DNA of 19,306 nt, taken from Desulfovibrio sp. GTDB lineage: Bacteria; Desulfobacterota; Desulfovibrionia; Desulfovibrionales; Desulfovibrionaceae. Below are positions 13,879 to 19,306 of the stretch, one piece after another (position 1 is the stretch's first letter; each line of letters starts with the position of its first letter). Position numbers and translations under genes: made by a program. The DNA lies in the NCBI GenBank assembly GCA_022837365.1, contig JALHHV010000075.1:1-19306 (forward strand), given 5' to 3'. The notes beneath the pieces were generated by a model. The model ran no database searches, was not told where the DNA came from, and saw only the letters and a program-made list of their open reading frames with translations.

Positions 13879-14736
13879 TTATATCAGTTTCGATGCGATC
13901 ACACCTTCATCGAGGTCCATGATATTGTAGAGATTCTCCAAAACGTCGAAGGTCTCCTTTAGGTTATTACGAGCAGAGCCCCAGCCCTGGCCATCAGTAA
14001 TCCAGACGAACTTGAATTTGGGATGATTCTTGGTCTCCAGGGCGATGGTCTTGTAACTGCGGGCAGTCTCATTAAGTTTGGAGCCACCGCTGGCGTAGAA
14101 ATTGGTCTCGATGCCATAAATCATATTGGGGCGCTTGATGACGAAATCGAAGCGTTTCTCTGTGCCGCCCTCGTTGGAGATGCAGGACAGGTCAATGCCC
14201 CATTTCTGCTCAATTTCGTGGATGTACATCTCCTTGAAGTAAGTCTTATCCTTCTCCAGACCGGCCTTGATAAGATAACCTTCCACCAGGTCTTCCATCA
14301 CGTGACCACCGCGATTCTTACGGGCATTGGAGTCCAAGCCGGTCTCTACGCCGGTAACGTAGTCCACCAGATTGTGGATGTGCTTCTGCTGCATGAGGTC
14401 GAACAGGCCGGTCTCACGCATAAAAACAGTGTATTCCTCAATGTGGTAGTTGGCCTTCTTGAAATTCCAGACGTGCTCGCCGTCAAAGTCCACGGTAAGG
14501 ATGTCAGATTCACGCTTGGCAAGCAGGATAGGAATACACTTGAGGATTTCCGGATAACGCCGGTACAGCGCCACGAATCCCTTTTCAATATCCTGACATC
14601 CTATTAGGGAATTCATGATGTTGAGCTCAACCTTGATAGCGTCTACATTCTTGTAAATCTTCTCAAAGTCGGTGTAATACTTATAGCCAGCTATGGCGGA
14701 GCGGAAGCCCGCCAACCAAGTCATAAAATCTCTCAT
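13879..14736 (-). CDS. dpnB: DpnII-family GATC restriction endonuclease
   Basis: A 285-residue protein matching the DpnII/MboI restriction endonuclease family over its full length (DpnII is about 288 residues). Recognisable pieces are NRGGHVMEDLVE (141-152) and the PD-(D/E)XK-like core RFDFVI (D197) followed by YGIETNFYASGGSKLNE (E210 and N212). The enzyme cuts unmethylated GATC before the G. It sits between the two methylases, two bases after the first. In Streptococcus the order is dpnM, dpnA, dpnB; here the nuclease is in the middle. No frameshift is visible, so the system should be active. Confidence 0.93.
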   Translation of the reverse strand: MRDFMTWLAGFRSAIAGYKYYTDFEKIYKNVDAIKVELNIMNSLIGCQDIEKGFVALYRRYPEILKCIPILLAKRESDILTVDFDGEHVWNFKKANYHIEEYTVFMRETGLFDLMQQKHIHNLVDYVTGVETGLDSNARKNRGGHVMEDLVEGYLIKAGLEKDKTYFKEMYIHEIEQKWGIDLSCISNEGGTEKRFDFVIKRPNMIYGIETNFYASGGSKLNETARSYKTIALETKNHPKFKFVWITDGQGWGSARNNLKETFDVLENLYNIMDLDEGVIASKLI

Positions 14737-14738
14737 AC

Positions 14739-15656
14739 TTACGCGTTAACTACGTTAGAAATCATCAGTTCAGAGATGGCGCCGCGGCCAGAAGCATCGG
14801 AATTAATCATTCTGGCGGCGGATACTCTTTTGATGACAAAGTGTTGGTATATGGTGTCGAAGAAATTCTCTGTAGGATTCACGTCCTTCGGATCAGAGTT
14901 ACTGGCTACAAAGAGGGCTTTTTCCTTGCTAATCTGGTCACAGAAGTCGCGGAGTCGGAGTTGCTCGCTATCGTCGAAGCCTTCCTTTGCATATGACGTG
15001 AAGGATGAAGTTTCGGTGATGGGCTTATACGGCGGGTCAAAATAGAACAGGGTATTAGGGCCGGCGAAGCGTCCAGTTTCCGCGAAATCACCGCAGAGGA
15101 TTTCTACCCTCTGAAGGACACTGGAACATGCACGGAGATTATCAGCATCGCAAATACGGGGATTAGCATACTTGCCGTGAGGAACATTGAATTCGCCTTT
15201 GGAATTGACCCTGTACAGGCCATTAAAGCACGTCCTATTGAGGAAGATGAAGAGTGCGGCCGTTTCTACCGGAGTGGTCTGCTTCGTGTTGAAACGGGCT
15301 CTCTTCTCAATGAAAAAAGCCTTGCGGTCTTCTGCGCCCAGGGGAATATACTCTTCTTGGATATGAGCGAGTTCTGCTATCAGTTCCTCCACGTTCTCCT
15401 TGATTACACGATAGGTGCAGATAAGTTCCTGGTTGATGTCGTTGATGACAGCTCTCTCAATGTTGGGATATGCCTGAAGAATCCAGAACATAACGGCGCC
15501 ACCACCAACAAACGGCTCCACATAAGTAACTTGCTGACGGGATGCGAAATCGCGAGGGAGCGATTTGCGAACCTCATCCAGCAACTGTGTCTTCCCTCCA
15601 ACCCATTTGATGAATGGCCGAGCTTGAGTCATGTCTTCGAACAACTTCATAAGCAA
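14739..15656 (-). CDS. dpnM: Dam/DpnM-like adenine-N6 DNA methyltransferase
   Basis: A 305-residue alpha-class methylase of the Dam/DpnM family: FIKWVGGKTQLL (15-26), AdoMet motif EPFVGGGAVMF (47-57), target-recognition segment NRTCFNGLYRVN with GEFNVPHGKY (140-163), and the catalytic DPPY (207-210). It methylates the adenine of GATC and protects host DNA from the nuclease that follows. Starts at 15656, 15650 or 15632 are possible; the conserved part begins shortly after the last. A candidate -7 box TAACTTTG (minus strand, 15669-15676) would make the leader very short, favouring one of the later starts. Confidence 0.93.
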   Translation of the reverse strand: MLMKLFEDMTQARPFIKWVGGKTQLLDEVRKSLPRDFASRQQVTYVEPFVGGGAVMFWILQAYPNIERAVINDINQELICTYRVIKENVEELIAELAHIQEEYIPLGAEDRKAFFIEKRARFNTKQTTPVETAALFIFLNRTCFNGLYRVNSKGEFNVPHGKYANPRICDADNLRACSSVLQRVEILCGDFAETGRFAGPNTLFYFDPPYKPITETSSFTSYAKEGFDDSEQLRLRDFCDQISKEKALFVASNSDPKDVNPTENFFDTIYQHFVIKRVSAARMINSDASGRGAISELMISNVVNA

Positions 15657-15668
15657 TTCATATTTCTA

Positions 15669-15676
15669 CAAAGTTA
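15669..15676 (-). promoter_or_regulatory. Candidate -7 box of the DpnII operon
   Basis: On the minus strand TAACTTTG fits TAnnTTTG. No -33 TTTG is found 19 to 21 bases upstream, so the site is uncertain. It lies just after the terminator of the helicase gene, where a promoter is needed. Confidence 0.35.
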
Positions 15677-15717
15677 CAAAAAATATCGGTTTGCCGGTAG
15701 TTTTTATCAAAAGGCTG

Positions 15718-15741
15718 AGTAGCCCCCTTGCGGGGACTACT
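15718..15741 (-). terminator. Terminator of the primase-helicase operon
   Basis: AGTAGcCCCC (15718-15727) and GGGGaCTACT (15732-15741) form a ten-position stem with a four-base loop. The single C/A mismatch becomes a G.U pair in a minus-strand transcript. A T-rich stretch follows in that direction. The stem includes the stop codon of the helicase gene. Confidence 0.7.
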
Positions 15742-17485
15742 TAACCTTGGCATATTGGCCGTGCGCGGTTCTCTCCAGACGCCCTTCGTCGCACCACTGT
15801 CCGATGGTGCGGTCAATCGAGCGCGGGTTGAGGCCCACGGCCACGGCCACATCAGAGTATGTCTTCCGGTCGAAGGTGCCCGGAAGGGCATCGTAGAAGC
15901 GCTGGTAAACCTTCGGCTTGTCGCTGCGCTTGGACTTGATGGCGACCGGAGTCTCCGGCAGCATTTTGTATACCCGCGCCATGTGAGCCACAAGCACCTC
16001 GCAGATGGCGGCAGCCGTCTGATAATCTTGTTCCAGGCATACGATGTCGCTCTCGAAGTCACCATCCTCTGTCAGCCTCAAGGCGGACAGAATCATAGCT
16101 ATACGGTAAGTAATGAGACCTAGACGCCTGATGGAGGCGACGATAGCGTCACCGTACTGGTTGTAAAGCGCCATCTGCGAGTCGGAAAAGCGGCTGTCAA
16201 AGTCCTGTTCCTGCTCCTCGGTCAGAGAGAAACGGAGGTCCTTCCCGGCTTTGAGGATGTCGTACAGGTCTTTAACTCCGGCCCCGAGTTCCAAAAAGAA
16301 ATCGTCCTGGGTAACCTCCTCCTTGTAGGCGAACGGACTGAGCCAGACGAGTTCCGTCTGCAGGCAGTAAAACGCGAAGCGGCTGAACAGGCCGTTCTCG
16401 GCATCCGTTATGAGATTGAGAATCTGGTTCGGAGTGCCGGTAAGCAGGGCGGACAACTTGGGCTCCTTGATGAACACGCGCTCGCGGTCCTTGCGTCTGG
16501 CGAACGAGATGTTTTCGTGGTGAAACGCCTTGCGGAAGCCGTCGGAATACTTGCCGTAGTCGGAAGCGAAAATGTTGGCAAGGGTGTCGCCTTCGCTCTC
16601 GAACATCATCCCTTTGCCACCGTTGTCGTTCAGGATCTGATAGACCACCGTGGCGCTGCTGTTGGCAGGGATGTAGTGCATCAACATCGGCGGCTCTTCC
16701 GGTATCTCAAGCCCGGACTTGTTCTTTGCGGACTTGAATTCCTGCATCTTCTTCTTGTACTCCTTCTCTTCATCGTCACACTTCTGGTGCAGCGCATCGT
16801 CGATGGGCTCCGCAAGGTGCCGGCAGAGCGTAAGACGCCCTTTGCCTGCGGACGCACCGGCGGTGACGAACAGGAAGAAGTTGGGGTACACTCTCCGTCC
16901 GTGGTAAACTCCGGAGATGTGAGGAAGGCAGGATGAAAGAACGCAAAGAGCACCGAGGATGAGCATATCGCAGTCTTCGTCCGAAGTGGACTGGGCCGCG
17001 ATCGTATCGAGCGGTGCGGGGAGAAGGTCTCTGACGGCAGGGGAGAAGACGGGGAGCGGAGGCTCTTCGACATCGTCGGGCTGCTTTTGCGCAGAATCCG
17101 CAGTTTCCGCAATATGCGCAGGAGATGTGTCTGCGGATTTCGCGCATTCTGCGGAAGTTGCGCATACGCGCTCGCGGGTGTCCCTGAGACACTTGTCGTA
17201 CTGCTCGTCGGTAATGCGCTCGTTGTACTCCGGGTGGAATCTGCTGACGCGATAGAAGTAGTCACGGCCGTTTTCACCGAATTCATCGGCAAAGGCAAAG
17301 CCGATGTCCAGCCAGTTGTCGTAGCCGGTGGTGATGTCAATATGACCCGCTTCAATTCGCTGAAGAACGATTTCAACATCATCGGCCCTGTCGCCGGTAT
17401 TGACGACAGAGGATGAAGTTTTACGTTCGGTCGCAGGGGTTACTTTATTCGCCCATGCGTGGGGATCAAATGGGATTTTTTCCAT
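15737..17485 (-). CDS. DUF3987 primase-helicase-like protein
   Basis: A 582-residue protein. Residues 38-100 fit a PriCT-2 domain (YDNWLDIGFAFADEFG, F..VSRFHPEYN). Residues 105-140 are an Ala/Ser/Cys-rich linker. The DUF3987 ATPase-like core follows, with P-loop-like GASAGKGR (210-217), acidic ESEGDTL (296-302), LTGTPNQ (348-354) and GLFSRF (365-370). A winged helix closes the protein (about 520-580, FDRKTYSDVAVAVGLNPRSIDRTI). Such proteins pair with VirE_N primases in Bacteroidales mobile elements and are thought to drive element replication. It starts two bases after the VirE_N gene's stop and has its own terminator. Confidence 0.9.
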   Translation of the reverse strand: MEKIPFDPHAWANKVTPATERKTSSSVVNTGDRADDVEIVLQRIEAGHIDITTGYDNWLDIGFAFADEFGENGRDYFYRVSRFHPEYNERITDEQYDKCLRDTRERVCATSAECAKSADTSPAHIAETADSAQKQPDDVEEPPLPVFSPAVRDLLPAPLDTIAAQSTSDEDCDMLILGALCVLSSCLPHISGVYHGRRVYPNFFLFVTAGASAGKGRLTLCRHLAEPIDDALHQKCDDEEKEYKKKMQEFKSAKNKSGLEIPEEPPMLMHYIPANSSATVVYQILNDNGGKGMMFESEGDTLANIFASDYGKYSDGFRKAFHHENISFARRKDRERVFIKEPKLSALLTGTPNQILNLITDAENGLFSRFAFYCLQTELVWLSPFAYKEEVTQDDFFLELGAGVKDLYDILKAGKDLRFSLTEEQEQDFDSRFSDSQMALYNQYGDAIVASIRRLGLITYRIAMILSALRLTEDGDFESDIVCLEQDYQTAAAICEVLVAHMARVYKMLPETPVAIKSKRSDKPKVYQRFYDALPGTFDRKTYSDVAVAVGLNPRSIDRTIGQWCDEGRLERTAHGQYAKVK

Positions 17486-17487
17486 CG

Positions 17488-18405
17488 CTAACAGATTTCA
17501 GGGTTGAGATACGCTTCCGGGTCGAAGGGCAAAAAGCACGCTCTGGACACGTCCTTGCCCGATTTGTCCGGCTCGATGCCGTAGGTTTGAACCAGGTAGT
17601 TGGAGACGGAACGAAAGTAGTCGGAGTGCGGCATCAACGCTACGTTGATTTTGACAATCCACTTGAGCCCGTCACCGCTGGGAGAGCGGAACATCAACTC
17701 GGTCTCGAAGTACGGGTCGTCCAGGAGCGTCCGCTTTAGAGCGTCTATGTCCTGAACGTGGTCGAAGTCGAGGCAGAGGTAGCCGCTATGCTCCACCAGG
17801 TTGTCGTTGGACCGCTCGGAGAACACACCGGAGAACGTGCAGTATGCGAAGTGGGCAGCCTTGTACTTGCGTCTGGCGTCCTTGTCTTCGATGGAGCGGA
17901 GTTTCTCGGTCTCGGCCTGAGCGTAGTGACCGGTGATGTAGTTCCAGACATCCAGCAGCGTGATGGACTTGTGAGGAGTCTTGTTCGTGACCGGAGCCTT
18001 GAAGAAGGAGAAGGAGGGGAGCGGCTTCACCGGGACCGCGTTGCGGTCGTAGGGGCTGTAGCCCTCCTCAAGATGGAGGAACAGGTCTTCGTTGATGGCG
18101 ATGAGCAGATCCTGTCCGTCTTTCCTCCAGTACAGCTTGGCGAAGTCGAAGCAGTCGCCTTCGGGGATAGCGTCGAACTGGTCTTTGTGACGGGCGATTT
18201 CGTCGGAGAGTTTCTCTTCCGGGTGAATCTTTTCCGTCCAGACGTGGAGGGTCTCGCTGCCATCGGCAAATGGATTCCTGCAGATGCCGCAGTCGCGACC
18301 GGAGATTTTCATCACGGTCTCGCCGGGGTAGAACTGACGCAGAATGTGGGAATAGATTCCCGTGCCGTAGTGCGTCTTGGCGAGGATGGCTTCTCTACTG
18401 ATCAT
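17488..18405 (-). CDS. VirE_N (BT4734/BF3469-type) primase-polymerase-like protein
   Basis: About 305 residues from the ATG at 18405 (a longer frame to 18534 only overlaps the HTH gene). An N-terminal region with CGICRNPF (39-46) may form part of a zinc site. The core has LCLDFDHV (DFD 213-215), FRSPSGDGLKWIVKI (239-253) and DKSGKDVSRACFLPFDPEAYL (280-300), an order like the DxD, sxH-type and hD motifs of archaeo-eukaryotic primases. It is annotated in Bacteroidales as VirE N-terminal domain or BT4734 family. It probably primes replication of the element together with the DUF3987 protein. Its start overlaps the HTH gene stop by 11 bases. Confidence 0.9.
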   Translation of the reverse strand: MISREAILAKTHYGTGIYSHILRQFYPGETVMKISGRDCGICRNPFADGSETLHVWTEKIHPEEKLSDEIARHKDQFDAIPEGDCFDFAKLYWRKDGQDLLIAINEDLFLHLEEGYSPYDRNAVPVKPLPSFSFFKAPVTNKTPHKSITLLDVWNYITGHYAQAETEKLRSIEDKDARRKYKAAHFAYCTFSGVFSERSNDNLVEHSGYLCLDFDHVQDIDALKRTLLDDPYFETELMFRSPSGDGLKWIVKINVALMPHSDYFRSVSNYLVQTYGIEPDKSGKDVSRACFLPFDPEAYLNPEIC

Positions 18406-18730
18406 AGCGCAGCCCTCCACGTTTAGAGTTGACGTAATCCACGGCCGCCTCCTGCATCTCGTCCTCGGTCTTGTGATAGCCGCCGGCAAGCCAGGCGTCA
18501 ATCTCGGAACGGAGGAAACGGAGCCGCTTGCCATCTTTGTGGTAAGGTACGCGCCTGAGCGTGACCCAGTCGTAGATGGTCTTGCGAGCGGGTTTGTCGG
18601 GATGGTAGGCCATCAGGCCTTCAACGTCCATCCACTCGTCGGGGGTATTCCCCTTGGCGTCCTTGAGTTCAAGGACCAGGTTGACAAGGATCTGGGGCAT
18701 CTGCTCAAGAGTAAAAGTGTTTTGTAACAT
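18395..18730 (-). CDS. HTH-17/MerR-like DNA-binding protein
   Basis: A 111-residue protein. Residues about 32-85 form a MerR-like/excisionase-type helix-turn-helix (EWMDVEGLMAYHPDKPARKTIY, then VPYHKDGKRLRFLRSEIDAWL). Small proteins of this type sit in front of VirE_N and DUF3987 genes in Bacteroidales mobile elements and act as excisionase-like or regulatory factors. It heads the three-gene unit and overlaps the next gene. No clear TAnnTTTG box was seen just upstream. Confidence 0.88.
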   Translation of the reverse strand: MLQNTFTLEQMPQILVNLVLELKDAKGNTPDEWMDVEGLMAYHPDKPARKTIYDWVTLRRVPYHKDGKRLRFLRSEIDAWLAGGYHKTEDEMQEAAVDYVNSKRGGLRYDQ

Positions 18731-18979
18731 AAATTATCAGCGGCTGCATAGACTCCGGAACGCGCCGCTGAACCGTGAGCCGCCACTTGTGAATTCAAAT
18801 GACAGCCGCGAAGGAAATAGGTGAAAGGGCGGTGCTCCAGAAGTGAACGGGGTTCACCCTATTCTCTGTCTTCTACTGCGATAAGTCGCTGATAATCAGC
18901 ACGAGAAAATGAGCAAAAGAGAAGGACGGTGAGAGGTTTTTACTCCTTTTCACCGTCCTCGGTTCGACATCGGCAGATA
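18731..18979. other. Intergenic region rich in palindromes
   Basis: No gene is seen. It holds an 8-bp inverted repeat TCAGCGGC/GCCGCTGA (18737-18744 and 18764-18771), GTGAAC/GTTCAC (18843-18848 and 18852-18857) and the palindrome GCTGATAATCAGC (18888-18900), as well as the terminator listed separately. It lies directly upstream of the HTH-primase-helicase genes, where an operator or replication origin would be expected. Confidence 0.5.
18923..18965 (-). terminator. Terminator of the rightmost hypothetical gene
   Basis: AGGACGGTGA (18923-18932) and TCACCGTCCT (18950-18959) are exact inverses. In a minus-strand transcript the stem is followed by a pyrimidine-rich TTCTCTTTTG stretch. It is 20 bases beyond the stop codon at 18980. 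Confidence 0.7.
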
Positions 18980-19279
18980 TTACTCTCCCGTAATACGCTT
19001 AACGTATTGGTTGTATCCGCTTGGGGGGATACTAAATCGCTTTTTCAACACATCCCATTCAGGGTCTTTGTCGTTGACCAGTCCCCGATATAGGAAATCT
19101 ATCCATTCATCTTGGATGTTGTCGTGAAATATGTCCTGATGTATAAGATACACCGTATAGCGAACCCAGGTGACACCCTTGGGTATTCTTGGTACGCGGT
19201 GTGTGATTACAGGACACTGGTTACTTTTCACAAGGTCTTCAAGATATGTCTTGAGCAGTTCGAAGTCCGTTTTCGGCAT
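18980..19279 (-). CDS. Hypothetical protein, possibly cut by the window edge
   Basis: A 99-residue protein from the ATG at 19279; the frame stays open to the right edge, so a longer protein is possible. It is helical at the start (FELLKTYLEDLVKS) and contains aromatic segments (VTWVRYTVYLIHQDIF, EWIDFLYRGL). There is no signal peptide or membrane segment. I do not recognise a family. It is separated from the HTH gene by a terminator and so belongs to another transcript. Confidence 0.65.
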   Translation of the reverse strand: MPKTDFELLKTYLEDLVKSNQCPVITHRVPRIPKGVTWVRYTVYLIHQDIFHDNIQDEWIDFLYRGLVNDKDPEWDVLKKRFSIPPSGYNQYVKRITGE

Positions 19280-19306
19280 AACACGATCTTGTGTGTCGGG
19301 GTCTAT

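Overview
The window looks like a piece of a Bacteroidales chromosome or integrative element. Four things point there: the VirE_N/BT4734-type primase next to a DUF3987 helicase-like protein, the Porphyromonas-type deiminase family, promoters of the Bacteroides form (TTTG or TTG, about 20 bp, TAnnTTTG), and the lack of strong Shine-Dalgarno sites. Genus cannot be told. Almost all genes lie on the minus strand. No integrase, relaxase or element end is visible, so the borders of any mobile element lie outside or are hidden.

Region by region. (1) 1-1034 has no believable gene; it is a GC-rich array of hairpins and cruciforms. One module recurs at 8999-9130, and all five differences between the copies' 68-nt cores preserve pairing. 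(2) 1035-2011: a secreted small protein and a protein resembling a DnaB-type RecA fold without a P-loop, behind a promoter carrying three TTCGGCA boxes. (3) 2066-4507: a WYL regulator, a PD-(D/E)XK-like nuclease and a calcineurin-like phosphoesterase in one tight operon, with a ClpP-like serine protease (4627-5211) read divergently. The same TTCGGCA box recurs in their shared promoter region. (4) 5244-8455: a Sel1-repeat protein, a peptidylarginine/agmatine deiminase, a uracil/deoxyinosine-type DNA glycosylase with an extra N-terminal domain, and a tail-anchored acidic protein, read from a near-ideal promoter at 8477-8508. (5) 8603-8992: a vsr mismatch endonuclease that has lost its N-terminal part where the repeat module starts. 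(6) 9364-12995: a long Argonaute whose PIWI catalytic residues are replaced, divergent from a controller-like HTH gene and two unrecognised genes, with an inverted repeat between the promoters. (7) 12992-15656: a complete DpnII-like GATC restriction-modification system (methylase, nuclease, second methylase). (8) 15737-18730: DUF3987 helicase, VirE_N primase and a small HTH protein, the replication module of a Bacteroidales mobile element, followed by palindromes and one more hypothetical gene at the right edge.

Taken together this is a defence-rich accessory region attached to a mobile-element replication module. DpnII would cut unmethylated GATC DNA. The Argonaute keeps a guide 5'-phosphate pocket but cannot slice, so it should act by binding and signalling to a partner. 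The best candidate partners are the two unrecognised genes that share its control region. The parts I think are least described are the covarying RNA-like modules, the inactive Argonaute with its divergent three-gene unit, and the putative WYL-controlled nuclease/phosphoesterase/protease group.
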